A stretch of 64,000 nt of DNA from DATACQ01 sp036555515 (GCA_036555515.1 DATBLC010000161.1:1-64000); one strand, 5' to 3'. Shown: positions 35,439 to 44,791, numbered from the stretch's first letter. Made by a program: numbers and translations. Notes: a model not told the origin generated them from the sequence alone.

Positions 35439-35463
35439 TCTCTCCCGAAGCGCGTCTTGCCCC

Positions 35464-36243
35464 TTAGTAACTGCGTGTCATTTGTTTGCCGTCGGAAACT
35501 TGCGAGCTTTTCTGCTCCGGCTGCTGCGGTGCTGCAGTCGCGGCGGTGTTAGAGTTGATCGCTTCCCGATAGACCAGGATTTCCACGCGCCGGTTCTTGG
35601 CCCGCCCATCACGGCTATTATTCTCGGCGACTGGAGAGTTTTCACCGTACGAGACCGTCACTACACGGAGCGGGTCCATTTTCTTTTGCGTGACGAGATA
35701 GCGGCTAACGGCATCGGCTCGGCGCTTGCCCAGTTCATAATTGTAATCCTCCGAGCCCGCGTTGTCGGTGTGGCCGGCAACGAGAAACACCGCGTTTTCA
35801 CCGCCCGCGAGATCCCCTTTGAGATCACTGAGAAAACCATCTATCTCTTTTCTCGCCTGGGGTGGCAGCGCTGCTGAGTTGAATCCGAAGTTGGCGCCGT
35901 CTTTCATGTCAATAACCAAGCGGCGTTCGAATTTCAGGTTACCCAAGGTTGTCAGCGCCCGCTCCGCTTTCCCGTCGACTTCGCCGAGCTTCCCCTCGAC
36001 GCCGCCGAGCTTGCCCTCAATGCTAGTTAGCTTGCTCTCGGCACTGGTCATTCTGCCGCCCAGCTGCCCGATTTGGTTTTCCGCTTCGCCAATCCGGGTC
36101 TCCGTTGTCGACACGCGGCCCGCCAATGGGTCGACATGTTCCCGCACCCAGTCACGGGTTGCCAAGCAGCCGGACAGCAAAAATACGGCAGCGAGTGTGC
36201 CGCTGTACAGTGAGAAACCGCCATTTTTATAGTATCTTTTCAT
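35464..36243 (-). CDS. OmpA-family lipoprotein with coiled coil
   Basis: A 259-residue protein. The lipobox is LLSGC, with the lipidated Cys near residue 26. Residues about 45-95 are heptad-rich repeats (SAESKLTSIEGKLGGVEGKL) forming a coiled coil. The C-terminal OmpA/Pal domain contains FNSAALPPQARKEID and the peptidoglycan-binding VAGHTDNAGS and NRRVEILVY. A polar Ala/Gln tail ends it. It likely anchors the outer membrane to peptidoglycan, spaced by the coiled coil. The upstream GlrR-type regulator on this strand may or may not control it. Confidence 0.93.
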   Translation of the reverse strand: MKRYYKNGGFSLYSGTLAAVFLLSGCLATRDWVREHVDPLAGRVSTTETRIGEAENQIGQLGGRMTSAESKLTSIEGKLGGVEGKLGEVDGKAERALTTLGNLKFERRLVIDMKDGANFGFNSAALPPQARKEIDGFLSDLKGDLAGGENAVFLVAGHTDNAGSEDYNYELGKRRADAVSRYLVTQKKMDPLRVVTVSYGENSPVAENNSRDGRAKNRRVEILVYREAINSNTAATAAPQQPEQKSSQVSDGKQMTRSY

Positions 36244-36678
36244 AAAGCCTCCTAATGCTCCTTCATTTGGGTCTATTTTTACTCTGTTAAAAATTTCAAC
36301 GTTCGCCGATCAAGATGCGCGTCACCGTTAAGCCAAACACATGCTGATTTCGAAACCTTCTCCCGGCCGCTTGACAAGACGCAAGTGCGCATTGAGTAGG
36401 CGTCAGAGATGCTGTTGTTTCAAATCCCCAGAGTCGCGACCTAGCGAATTTATAGCAACCGTTATCACTCTCCCACAAAACACTACCCTATAAAACCGAA
36501 ATCACAAAGATTGCTTCAAGGTCTCGACAATTGGGCGCTGATAACCGTATTTGGCCACGCTTCATCTTGTTGGCTGTCATGAAGGATAATTCCTTCGCTG
36601 CAATCCAACTCCAGTACGGTAGCAAGCTTTTGATCCGAGATCCTTTTCGCGACCCGTGTCCAAGCACGGCTGAGTCGT
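36244..36678. other. Intergenic region upstream of ompA-like gene
   Basis: 435 bases with no supported gene. It should hold the promoter of the OmpA lipoprotein. I looked for a -24/-12 sigma-54 promoter, because sigma-54 activators are encoded nearby, and saw none with correct GG/GC spacing. Confidence 0.45.
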
Positions 36679-37080
36679 TTAGTTCTTCCCATTTACGACG
36701 TTTCCACCCTTCCAGCCTCCCTGCGATACCAAATCCAATAAATCCTTGGTTGAAATCGGCTTTAGTAGACCGGCAACGTCGAACTGATTTCCTTCCAATT
36801 CGACATCTTTCTTAAAGCGCTCGAGAGCGCCGCTTAAGTAGATGGTTTTTACCTTGGGATTGATCGACCGGATCCAACGCATCATCTCAAATCCATCCAT
36901 AGCCGGCATCTGAATATCAGTGACCACGCACTCTGTTGGATGATTGAAATATTCACCGTAGCCCTGCACTCCGTCGAAAGCGGTGATAACCTCGAAACCA
37001 TGGGCGCGCAGTAAGAGACTCAACGTGGCCGCGAGATTCTCGTCATCATCGACGACAAGTATGCTGGGGGGAATTGCCAT
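36679..37080 (-). CDS. Single-domain response regulator receiver
   Basis: A 133-residue receiver from the ATG at 37080 (MAIPPSILVVDDDENLA); the frame opens at 37125. Acidic triplet DDD near 11-13, phospho-acceptor Asp55 in CVVTDIQMPAMDG, and Lys in LLKPIST. It ends in a short Gly/Asn-rich tail with no output domain. It lies about 290 bases after the GlrR-like gene on the same strand and could share that pathway's phosphate flow. Confidence 0.88.
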   Translation of the reverse strand: MAIPPSILVVDDDENLAATLSLLLRAHGFEVITAFDGVQGYGEYFNHPTECVVTDIQMPAMDGFEMMRWIRSINPKVKTIYLSGALERFKKDVELEGNQFDVAGLLKPISTKDLLDLVSQGGWKGGNVVNGKN

Positions 37081-37366
37081 GGTTTTTGCTTCCGCAACAC
37101 GCTCTTCATTGCGAGAGCAAATCATATACCACGCTGGATGACTACCTATCTGATTGTATTCCTGGACGTTTACGAAACTACTGCGGAACTCTGAGGCAGC
37201 CGTGAAGGGATTTTACTTCACTGCAATGAAGTGAATTGAATTGCAAAATGACCGCATGAGGCAAATGACTGTTAATGAACTTTACGCTTTTGCAGCAGGG
37301 AGAAGTATCTCCGAGCCGGAAGCCGATCGGTTTGGCCGCTCGATAACTTGAAAAGTTCAAGCGGCG

Positions 37367-38791
37367 TCAGATTGCAAAGGCGGGTTTCACCTTCTTGAAT
37401 TCATCCACCTTTAGCCGATGTTTCTTGAGTAGATCATAGAAATCGGCGCGGTACTTGCCGGCGAGCTTCGCCGCTTGACTGACGTTTCCCTCCGTCAGGG
37501 CAAGCACCTGCACTAGATAATCTCGCTCGAAGGCGTCGCGCGCGTCCTTTAGTGGCTTGATCATCTCATCGGAAGCGGGCGCCCGATCCTGGGTCGACGA
37601 TTTTTCCTCCTCCCGCAGAACCACTTTGGTCGGCAACACATAGTCTTCCGTAATCGTGTCCTTCTGCGTCATGGCCACGGCGTATTCAATCGCATTCTCC
37701 AGCTCGCGCACGTTGCCCGGCCAATCGTGCAGCATCATCTTTCTTAGTGCATCAGGCGCAATCGCCTTGACATCTCTTTTCATCTGCACGCTGCATTTTT
37801 TGAGAAAGTGCTCAGCGAGTGGAAGAATATCCTCTTTGCGCTCGCGCAACGGTGGGAGATGAATCGGAATCACATGAATCCGGTAAAAGAGGTCGTCGCG
37901 AAACAAACCCCTTTTAACGTGCTCTTCAAGGTCCTTGTTGGTCGCAACAATCACGCGTACATCGACTTCCACAGGGGTCTGGCTGCCAACGGGATAAAAC
38001 TGGCGCTCCTGCAACACGCGCAAGAGCTTGGACTGAGTCGAGAGCGGCATGTCCCCTATCTCGTCCAAAAACAAGGTCCCGCCGTGAGCCTGGGTAAACA
38101 ACCCCTTGGTAGTTTTGACCGCGCCTGTAAAGGCGCCTTTCTCATGGCCGAAAAGCTCACTTTCCAAGAGCGTTTCCGGCAATGCCGCGCAGTTCAAGGC
38201 CACAAAATTCTGGTCTTTTCTATCGCTTGCCAAGTGAATGGCTTTAGCAACGAGCTCCTTGCCTGTACCGCTTTCACCCTGGATATGAACGGTGGAGTCG
38301 AGCTTGGCGATGCGCGTGACCACGTCCAGCACGGACCGCATTTTCGCGCTCCGGGCTACGATATTCGCGAAATCGAAACGCTCTTCGACCAGTCCCTTGA
38401 GCCGTTTGATCTCCGAGTTGAGCCGGCGGTGCTCCAGCGCTCGTTCTATCTGGACCAATAGATCCCGGGGTTCGAACGGCTTGGTGAGATAGCCGTAAGC
38501 GCCTTTGCGCATCGCCTCCACGGCGGTTTCAATGGTGCCGTGCGCCGTAAGGATGATCGCCGGTACATCCGGCGTGATGGCGTGGACGTTTTCCATGAGC
38601 GAAATGCCGTCTTGGTTTTCCAGCATCAGGTCGAACAAACAGAGATCCACCGGCTCTGCCTTGACCGCGCCGATAGCGTCTTCTTCCTTGCAAGCCGCAG
38701 TTACGTCGTAACCAGCGGATTCAAGCCGCATTTTAACCAGCTCAATGATATTCGGATCATCATCGACGACCAGAATTCTATTCCTCGCCAT
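37367..38791 (-). CDS. glrR: Sigma-54 response regulator, GlrR/QseF-like
   Basis: A 474-residue NtrC-type activator. Receiver residues 1-120 with phospho-acceptor Asp54 (LCLFDLMLENQDG) and Lys in LTKPFEP. AAA+ domain with GESGTGKE, GAFTGA and LFLDEIGDMP. C-terminal Fis-type region NVSQAAKLAGKYRADFYDLL, where the YRADFY helix is typical of GlrR. It is the third gene of a kinase/lipoprotein/regulator set in the GlrK-QseG-GlrR order. Enterobacterial GlrR activates sigma-54 promoters for small RNA and envelope genes; targets here are unknown. Confidence 0.9.
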   Translation of the reverse strand: MARNRILVVDDDPNIIELVKMRLESAGYDVTAACKEEDAIGAVKAEPVDLCLFDLMLENQDGISLMENVHAITPDVPAIILTAHGTIETAVEAMRKGAYGYLTKPFEPRDLLVQIERALEHRRLNSEIKRLKGLVEERFDFANIVARSAKMRSVLDVVTRIAKLDSTVHIQGESGTGKELVAKAIHLASDRKDQNFVALNCAALPETLLESELFGHEKGAFTGAVKTTKGLFTQAHGGTLFLDEIGDMPLSTQSKLLRVLQERQFYPVGSQTPVEVDVRVIVATNKDLEEHVKRGLFRDDLFYRIHVIPIHLPPLRERKEDILPLAEHFLKKCSVQMKRDVKAIAPDALRKMMLHDWPGNVRELENAIEYAVAMTQKDTITEDYVLPTKVVLREEEKSSTQDRAPASDEMIKPLKDARDAFERDYLVQVLALTEGNVSQAAKLAGKYRADFYDLLKKHRLKVDEFKKVKPAFAI

Positions 38792-38801
38792 AACCGTTGC
38801 T

Positions 38802-39368
38802 CTACCTCGTCCGGTCCCGTTTTTTTTCTTCGATTTCGATATCCACCTGCTTCAACTTCTCCAGACCATCGAGCACACCCACCCAAATTTTTGCCTGTTC
38901 GACCCACGGACTTTCAGGATAACTCTTGATCACGCGGCTAAAAAACCCGATGGCTCTTTTGTTGTCCTTTTTCGGATTGTTTGGATGGGCGTAGATAAGT
39001 CCCATGTGAAATACCGCGGCATCCGCCGGGGCGTTCTCCTTGGCCAGCGCCAGCACCTTTTGACTCTCTCTGAATGAGCTTTCATAATCTCCTTTGCCCA
39101 GCAGTTGTTGAGCCGACTGCAAGTGCGCATCAGCCTCACGTAGTTCACGAATCTCCTTGCTCTCCACTGGTGGCGACGGTGGTGGCGGCGGCGGTTGAGA
39201 AACCGGCGGTGGCGGTGGCGGCGGCAACGGCTCGATAATCACCGGCGGCGGCAGGGGTTTCGGCGCCGGAGCGCTGGGCGCGCCAAAAAGCCCGCAACCC
39301 GAACCGAAAGTCACGCAGGCAAAATAAAAAAGAAGGTGCTTCCGCGGTCCGCCTGATTTTCCGCCCAT
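38802..39368 (-). CDS. QseG-like lipoprotein, proline-rich
   Basis: A 188-residue lipoprotein. The lipobox-like FGSGC gives a Cys near residue 25. A long polyproline stretch (about 37-68, alternating PPPP and V/S) links to an all-helical TPR-like C-terminal domain. Its start overlaps the end of the kinase gene by 58 bases, and the regulator starts 10 bases after its stop. In enterobacteria the equivalent QseG is an outer-membrane lipoprotein that binds and stimulates GlrK. Homology is inferred from position and architecture rather than strong sequence identity. Confidence 0.75.
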   Translation of the reverse strand: MGGKSGGPRKHLLFYFACVTFGSGCGLFGAPSAPAPKPLPPPVIIEPLPPPPPPPVSQPPPPPPSPPVESKEIRELREADAHLQSAQQLLGKGDYESSFRESQKVLALAKENAPADAAVFHMGLIYAHPNNPKKDNKRAIGFFSRVIKSYPESPWVEQAKIWVGVLDGLEKLKQVDIEIEEKKRDRTR

Positions 39369-40747
39369 ATCCGGCCACCATGCGATGTGATGATTTGTTT
39401 AGCGATTGCCAACCCCAACCCGGTACCGTTCGCCGAAGACGCTCCGTCGGACCGTCCCTGTCGAAACTTTTCGAAAATCGCTTCAAGATTTTCAGCGGCA
39501 ATGCCCGGTCCCGTATCCCATACCGAAACTTCAATGCCGCTGTTTACTGTTCTTGCCTTGACTTTAACCTTTCCCGACTTCGGTGTAAACTTCGCAGCGT
39601 TGCCCAGCAGGTTGCGAAGAACCTGCAGAATCCGCTCACGGTCGATCTTAATCGGCGGTAATTCGCCGGCGATCTCTGTTTCGATCTTGATATCTTTGGC
39701 CTCGATCAACGGCGCAATTTCAACTACCGCCTTCTGAATAAGGGGCGCCAGAGCGCTTTTTTCCAAGCCATAGGTCATCATCCCCGCCTCCATTTTCGAA
39801 AGATCCAACAGGGAGGTGACCAGACTGATCAAACGGTTGCTTTCTTGGGCGACGATGGTAAGAAGTTTCCGCTGCTTTTCAGTGGTGCTCCCCGCGACGC
39901 CGTCGAGCAATAACCCGGTTCCTTCCTTGATGCAAGTCAGCGGCGTGCGTAGCTCGTGGGACATCGAGGCATAGAAATCGGCCTTCATTTTTTCCAGGTC
40001 ATTCAATTTTTGGCACATTAGATTAAATGACGCCGCCAACTCCCGCAGTTCCGGCGGCGAGGTAATGCGCAGATTTCCTTCGAATTTGCCGTCGGCGATC
40101 TCCTGGGTCTTTTGTTTGAGCGCGCCGATCGGTTTGGTGACGCTCCGCGTAATCACCAGCGAAAGCACCAGGATAAATATCAACGAGGCACTGGTGATAA
40201 TGATCGCGGTTTGCCGCGCCTGCGCGCCTACGTCGGCCAATTCGCGGATCTTGCGGTAGGTGTCCATTTGCCGGGATGTCGTAATGCGCTCCAAAGCGGC
40301 AAAGATTTCATCGGTCACTTTGCTCTTTTGCGCCTGGTAAGAAGCCTGGGGGTAATTCTGACGAGCCTTTAGATGGGACCGTTCTTTGTCGATCATTGCC
40401 TGGTAAGAATCATGCTTTTGTTTGATTTCAGTCAAGATCTGGGCGGTACCGGCGTCCGCCACGGCGAGCGCTTTGTCGAGATCACTTTGAAAATCCCCGG
40501 CAAATTTTTGGAATTCCCGGTAAAGCGTTTCCTCTTTGACGATCGCGTATTTACGCTCATAGCGAATTTCGGAAAGCAGGCTGTCGGATAATTTCTTCTC
40601 GTAGCCGCCCACCCGCATCTCGTTCTCCAGAATCGAGCGGGTAATGCGGTCGAATTGCTGCAGGTTTTGGAGCGTGTAGAGACTCACCCCGGACACCAGG
40701 GCAAAGACCACGAGAAATCCGATCACGAGGCGTGAGAACAGGCTCAT
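39311..40747 (-). CDS. glrK: Sensor histidine kinase, GlrK/QseE-like
   Basis: A 478-residue membrane kinase. Helices near 6-28 and 182-200 flank a helical periplasmic sensor of about 150 residues. HAMP follows (SVTKPIGALKQKTQEIADG), then the H box SMSHELRTPL, the N box LRNLLGNAAKFTPKSG, and G boxes DTGPGIA and GTGLGLAIAK. All catalytic motifs are intact. It is first of the three-gene operon and overlaps the lipoprotein gene. The sensor type matches a four-helix bundle rather than PAS. Confidence 0.9.
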   Translation of the reverse strand: MSLFSRLVIGFLVVFALVSGVSLYTLQNLQQFDRITRSILENEMRVGGYEKKLSDSLLSEIRYERKYAIVKEETLYREFQKFAGDFQSDLDKALAVADAGTAQILTEIKQKHDSYQAMIDKERSHLKARQNYPQASYQAQKSKVTDEIFAALERITTSRQMDTYRKIRELADVGAQARQTAIIITSASLIFILVLSLVITRSVTKPIGALKQKTQEIADGKFEGNLRITSPPELRELAASFNLMCQKLNDLEKMKADFYASMSHELRTPLTCIKEGTGLLLDGVAGSTTEKQRKLLTIVAQESNRLISLVTSLLDLSKMEAGMMTYGLEKSALAPLIQKAVVEIAPLIEAKDIKIETEIAGELPPIKIDRERILQVLRNLLGNAAKFTPKSGKVKVKARTVNSGIEVSVWDTGPGIAAENLEAIFEKFRQGRSDGASSANGTGLGLAIAKQIITSHGGRIWAENQADRGSTFFFILPA

Positions 40748-40929
40748 AGCTCGGTGTGAGCAACGCCGCTTTTGGCGATCACTGGGTTACTCGGTCTGCC
40801 GCCTGGCAATTTCGGTTCAACCATTGCGCCCATCACGCTCACTGCAAACCATCCCGCCGGCACGATGGCAGGTAAAAATGCCCGCCGAGAGTCTGCGGGT
40901 CAAAAATTTCCACGATTGTTGGAACGGGC

Positions 40930-41172
40930 CTAGACCAACCGGACGGCGTACTCGAGAATCTCGCTGAGCTTACGAATTTGAGTCGCCCGCATGGACCGCT
41001 CTTCGGGAGGGGAAGAAAAATAATCGTCCAGGCTCTTTTTCAAATTCCACTCCAACAGCTCCACGCACTGTTCCATGCTGACCTTTTCGGAACGGCGCCG
41101 CCGGGCTTTGTGGAGTTCCGCGATCTGGATGAGCCGACCCATTTCAATGATAAGAATATGGTCCACTGCCAA
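40930..41172 (-). CDS. Small conserved-looking hypothetical protein
   Basis: An 80-residue soluble protein, predicted mostly helical and rich in Arg, Glu and Leu (EQCVELLEWNLKKSLDDYF). No signal peptide, no membrane helix and no motif I recognise. Codon use looks normal. It sits alone on the minus strand about 180 bases before the kinase gene and divergent from the protease gene. Confidence 0.55.
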   Translation of the reverse strand: MAVDHILIIEMGRLIQIAELHKARRRRSEKVSMEQCVELLEWNLKKSLDDYFSSPPEERSMRATQIRKLSEILEYAVRLV

Positions 41173-41256
41173 AAATTGTCAAGTGCGCCAGGAAACTTCC
41201 CTGCAAGGCAACTCGGCGCTTTTCGCCCTCAGGCGTAATGTGTTAAAATCATCGCC

Positions 41257-41859
41257 ATGAAAATCGCTGGAAGCAGTTCGATCCTAACGTTTGCCCTTTG
41301 GCTTGTGTCCGTGCCGGTGGTCGCGGCGGATTTCTACCGTTGGGTGGACGATAAAGGCATCGTTCATTTTACGGATAATATGCACAACATTCCGGAAAAT
41401 CGGCGCGGCACGGCGAGGCGCATTCAGGGTAGCGAGGGCGTCAAAAACCAACAGCCGCCAGCGGCTGCGCCAACGAAGGCATCGATACCCTTCGAGAAAC
41501 ACGGCTCGGTCGTCATTGTCGGAGCGACTTTGAACGGTAAAACGGCCGTAAAACTGGTCCTCGATACCGGCGCCAGCTTCACTATGATCTCCAGTGCCAC
41601 CGCCAAGCAGCTAGATATCGACGCGGGCCAAAATACTCGCACGATGCCGTTTCAAACCGCCAACGGAATGATCCAGGCGCCGTTAATCAACCTGGACTCC
41701 ATTTCAGTGGCGGGTCTCGAGTTGAAAAACCTCACTGCCGCGGTGCACGACGCCATGCCCGATCCCACAGTCGCGGGTCTTCTTGGGCTTAACTTCCTGA
41801 CCAACTTTCGCCTGGATATCGACACCGAAAAGGGTCTTGTCCATCTGGAAAAAAAATAG
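41257..41859 (+). CDS. Exported retropepsin-like aspartic protease with DUF4124
   Basis: A 200-residue exported protein. The signal peptide ends near VVAADFYRW, followed by a DUF4124 module (FYRWVDDKGIVHFTDN). From residue 80 it is a single-lobe aspartic protease with catalytic LVLDTGASFTMIS and the C-terminal GLLGLNFLTNFRLDID flap-like segment, as in the TIGR02281/SpeI-like group. It would act as a dimer in the periplasm. Substrates are unknown. The stop codon overlaps the left arm of the terminator that follows. Confidence 0.88.
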   Translation: MKIAGSSSILTFALWLVSVPVVAADFYRWVDDKGIVHFTDNMHNIPENRRGTARRIQGSEGVKNQQPPAAAPTKASIPFEKHGSVVIVGATLNGKTAVKLVLDTGASFTMISSATAKQLDIDAGQNTRTMPFQTANGMIQAPLINLDSISVAGLELKNLTAAVHDAMPDPTVAGLLGLNFLTNFRLDIDTEKGLVHLEKK

Positions 41860-41897
41860 CGGCGGGCCGGTGGTGAAAACCTCCACCGGCCCGCCGC
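41859..41897 (-). terminator. Bidirectional intrinsic terminator between protease and nrdJ
   Basis: A perfect 15-bp stem (GCGGCGGGCCGGTGG and its complement) with a 9-base loop. On the minus strand it is followed by TATTTTTTTT, so it ends the nrdJ transcript; on the plus strand no T-run follows, so its action there is uncertain. Confidence 0.85.
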
Positions 41898-41927
41898 ATA
41901 GTCAATGCCCTCGCCGCGCTCCAGTTC

Positions 41928-44690
41928 TCAGGAGCAGCCGCTCACCGCGCCGCAATTCATGCATTTATAGCACGCGCCGCTGCGGATCATGATCGTGCCG
42001 CAATCGGGGCAGGGCGGCGCGTCTTGCTGATAGAGACTGGTTACACTGCTGAGGCTTGCGACCGGCGCCCCTCCGCGCGGGACCTGCGGCGCCAACGGCA
42101 CGACTTTCTTGGCCGGCCCGTCATCATCCGGCTCCCGCTTTATCACCCCTACTTCCTGCTGCGCGTCGCCGTCGAGAAACTTGCTGGCGAGCCAACGGAA
42201 GATGTAATCCATGATCGACTTGGCCATCGGGATGTCGGGATTCTTGGTAAAGCCCGACGGCTCGAAGCGCATATGGCTGAATTTGTCGACCAGCACCCGC
42301 AGCGGCACTCCATACTGAAGAGCCATGGAGATCGCCGTGGCGAAGGAATCCATCAAGCCTGAGATAGTCGATCCTTCTTTCGACATGGTGATAAAGATTT
42401 CACCGGGCTGGCCGTCTTCGTACATGCCGGCGGTGATGTAACCTTCGTGGCCCGCGATGTCGAACTTGTGCGTGATCGATTTTCTTTCATCCGGCAATTT
42501 GCGCCGCGCCAAACGCGCCTCGCTCGACTCAGCCACCGTCGTCTTCTTCTCTTCCTTGTCCTTGGAAGTGTTAAGCGGCTGGGTCCGTTTGGAGCCGTCG
42601 CGGTAAATGGCCACCGCCTTCAGACCGAGCTTCCACGACTCCATATAAGCGTGCGTGATTTCGTCCACGGTGGCTTCATTGGGCATGTTGATAGTCTTCG
42701 ATATCGCGCCGGAAATGAACGGCTGCACCGCGCCCATCATCTTGATGTGCCCCATATAGTGGATCGAACGGCTCCCATTCGCCGGCTTAAAGGCGCAATC
42801 AAAGACCGCCAGATCATCGTCTCGGAGATGGGGTGCGCCCTCGATAGTTTCATGTTCCTCGATATATTCGACGATGTCCTGAATCTGTTTGACATCGTAA
42901 CCCAAGCGCTTGAGCGCCCGCGGCACCGTATTGTTGACGATTTTCAACAGGCCGCCGCCTACCAGTTTCTTGTATTTGATCAGGGCAATATCTGGTTCGA
43001 CGCCGGTGGTGTCGCAGTCCATCATGAAAGCGATGGTACCCGTGGGCGCCAGTACGGAGATCTGGGAATTTTTCACGCCGTGTTTGTCGGCTTCCTCACA
43101 GGCCCCGTCCCAAGCATCGCGCGCCGCCGCGAGCAGGTCCAACGGCACATGAGACGACGGAATCTTGTACGCGTGGGCGCGGTGCTTGTTAAGAACGCGC
43201 AACATCGGTTGGCGATTGTTCTCGAAACCTGAGAAAGCCCCAGTCGCCGCCGCCACCCGCGTGGATTGCAAGTACCCCTGTCCCGACATCAGCGCCGTCA
43301 CCGCGCTCGCATAGGCCCTGCCGGCATCCGAGTCGTAAGGCAACCCGAGCGACATCAGCAAGGCGCCGAGGTTGGCATAGCCCATGCCCAGTTCACGGTA
43401 GGCGTGGGCATTGGCGGTGATCTCCGCAGTCGGGTACGAGGAGTTGTCCACCAAAATGTCCTGCGCCAAGACAACGATATCGACGGCATGGCGGAAGGAC
43501 TCCGTATCAAAAACGCCGTCATCACGGAGATACTTCAGCAGGTTCAGCGATGCCAGATTACACGCAGAGTTGTCCAGATGCATGTACTCCGAGCAGGGAT
43601 TGGAGGCATTGATCCGGTCCGTATTGGCGCAGGTGTGCCAGTCATTGATGGTGGTATCGTATTGCATACCCGGATCGCCGCAAAAATAAGCGCTCTCGGA
43701 GATCATGCGCAGCAGGTCCCGTGCTCTATAGGTTTCGCAGGGCTCCCCCGACTTGACATAGCGCGTCTGCCACTCCCGGTCCGCTTCTACGGAGCGCATG
43801 AAATCATCGGAGACGCGCACTGAATTATTGGCGTTCTGGAAAAATACGCTGCCGTAAGCCGGCCCGTCGAGGCTCGCATCATAACCTGCTTCGATCAAAG
43901 CCCACGCTTTTTTCTCCTCCTCGACTTTACACTTGATGAATTCCTCGATATCGGGATGATCGATATTGAGCACGACCATTTTCGCAGCGCGCCGGGTTTT
44001 GCCGCCGGATTTGATCACCCCGGCCGAGGCATCCGCCGCCTTCATGAAAGACACGGGTCCCGACGCCGTGCCGCCGCCGGCGAGTTGTTCCTTGGCGGAG
44101 CGGATTTTTGACAAATTGACACCCGAGCCAGAGCCGCCTTTAAAAATAATTCCCTCCTTGCGGTACCAGTCGAGAATCGATTCCATCGTATCTTCCACCG
44201 CCAGAATAAAACAGGCGGAGCATTGGGGCCTTTCTTCGATGCCGCAGTTAAACCATACTGGGCTATTGAAGCAGGCTTTTTGGTGGATCAAAATATGGGT
44301 CAACTCGTCGGCAAAGACATGAGCATCTTCATCGCTGGCAAAATAGCCGTCCTTGCGACCCCAATTGGCGATGGTGTTAACCACTCGGCCGACCATCTGG
44401 CGGACGCTCGTCTCGCGCTGCGGCGTGCCGAGCGGTCCGCGAAAATACTTCGAGACGACCACCTGAGTCGCCATCATGGACCAAGCCCTGGGAATCTCCA
44501 CGTTCGCCTGCTCAAATACGACTTTGCCCTTCTCATTGGTGATGCTGGCGGTGCGTTGCTCCCACTCGATTTCATCGTATGGGCTCACTCCCGGGCGGGT
44601 AAAAAACCGGTCTATCTTTAGGCCGGACTTCGGCCTAAGCACCGGCTGCTCCGCATGAATTTCGCTCGCTTGAGACCTCTTGGTGGCCAT
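41928..44690 (-). CDS. nrdJ: Adenosylcobalamin-dependent class II ribonucleotide reductase
   Basis: A 920-residue enzyme making deoxyribonucleotides under oxic or anoxic conditions with B12. The ATP-cone is absent; the barrel starts with QKACFNSPVWFNCGI and has NPCSEYMHLDNSACNLASLN, with the active-site NxCxE as NPCSE. The redox Cys and the C-terminal zinc-ribbon (CPDC and CYKCMNCG, ending GCS) complete it. GAGGAGGG precedes the ATG. Upstream are a sigma-70 promoter and two NrdR-box-like sites. No class I or III reductase is in this window. Confidence 0.96.
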   Translation of the reverse strand: MATKRSQASEIHAEQPVLRPKSGLKIDRFFTRPGVSPYDEIEWEQRTASITNEKGKVVFEQANVEIPRAWSMMATQVVVSKYFRGPLGTPQRETSVRQMVGRVVNTIANWGRKDGYFASDEDAHVFADELTHILIHQKACFNSPVWFNCGIEERPQCSACFILAVEDTMESILDWYRKEGIIFKGGSGSGVNLSKIRSAKEQLAGGGTASGPVSFMKAADASAGVIKSGGKTRRAAKMVVLNIDHPDIEEFIKCKVEEEKKAWALIEAGYDASLDGPAYGSVFFQNANNSVRVSDDFMRSVEADREWQTRYVKSGEPCETYRARDLLRMISESAYFCGDPGMQYDTTINDWHTCANTDRINASNPCSEYMHLDNSACNLASLNLLKYLRDDGVFDTESFRHAVDIVVLAQDILVDNSSYPTAEITANAHAYRELGMGYANLGALLMSLGLPYDSDAGRAYASAVTALMSGQGYLQSTRVAAATGAFSGFENNRQPMLRVLNKHRAHAYKIPSSHVPLDLLAAARDAWDGACEEADKHGVKNSQISVLAPTGTIAFMMDCDTTGVEPDIALIKYKKLVGGGLLKIVNNTVPRALKRLGYDVKQIQDIVEYIEEHETIEGAPHLRDDDLAVFDCAFKPANGSRSIHYMGHIKMMGAVQPFISGAISKTINMPNEATVDEITHAYMESWKLGLKAVAIYRDGSKRTQPLNTSKDKEEKKTTVAESSEARLARRKLPDERKSITHKFDIAGHEGYITAGMYEDGQPGEIFITMSKEGSTISGLMDSFATAISMALQYGVPLRVLVDKFSHMRFEPSGFTKNPDIPMAKSIMDYIFRWLASKFLDGDAQQEVGVIKREPDDDGPAKKVVPLAPQVPRGGAPVASLSSVTSLYQQDAPPCPDCGTIMIRSGACYKCMNCGAVSGCS

Positions 44691-44716
44691 AAACCCTCCT
44701 CTGGTCGTTTACGGAA

Positions 44717-44732
44717 TCTCAATATATTGTGT
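44717..44732. promoter_or_regulatory. Candidate NrdR box 1
   Basis: TCTCAATATATTGTGT matches the NrdR palindrome (ACACWATATATWGTGT type) at 14 of 16 positions by eye, failing mainly at the left edge. It lies 27 bases before the nrdJ start, downstream of the promoter, where a repressor would block transcription. NrdR controls ribonucleotide reductase genes broadly. Confidence 0.65.
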
Positions 44733-44747
44733 GTAATGATTTGAAGG

Positions 44748-44763
44748 CTACTAGATTTTGTAT
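44748..44763. promoter_or_regulatory. Candidate NrdR box 2 (weaker)
   Basis: CTACTAGATTTTGTAT matches about 11 of 16 positions. It is centred 31 bases from box 1, three helical turns, which is the usual spacing of paired NrdR boxes. It abuts the -10 element. Confidence 0.45.
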
Positions 44764-44791
44764 TTGTAAGAGTAATTAGCACTTTTGTCAA
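44763..44791 (-). promoter_or_regulatory. Sigma-70 promoter of nrdJ
   Basis: On the minus strand: TTGACA (44786-44791), a 17-base spacer, TACAAA (44763-44768). The surrounding 200 bases are strongly AT-rich compared with the neighbouring genes. Confidence 0.6.

Larger units (their letters stand above)
34961..35463. other. Intergenic region with T2 element and terminator
   Basis: No supported gene. It contains an inverted-repeat element (35115-35375) and the minus-strand terminator of the OmpA gene (35408-35438). The plus-strand ORFs here lie in the element and are rejected. Confidence 0.6.

Noticed and set aside
36244..36678. Search for a sigma-54 promoter before the OmpA-like gene
   Set aside because: No TGGCAC-N5-TTGC pattern with the correct GG to GC spacing was found on the gene's strand.
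40853..40886. TGGCAGGTAAAAATGCC resembling a -24/-12 promoter
   Set aside because: GG to GC spacing is one base too long and it points away from the kinase gene.
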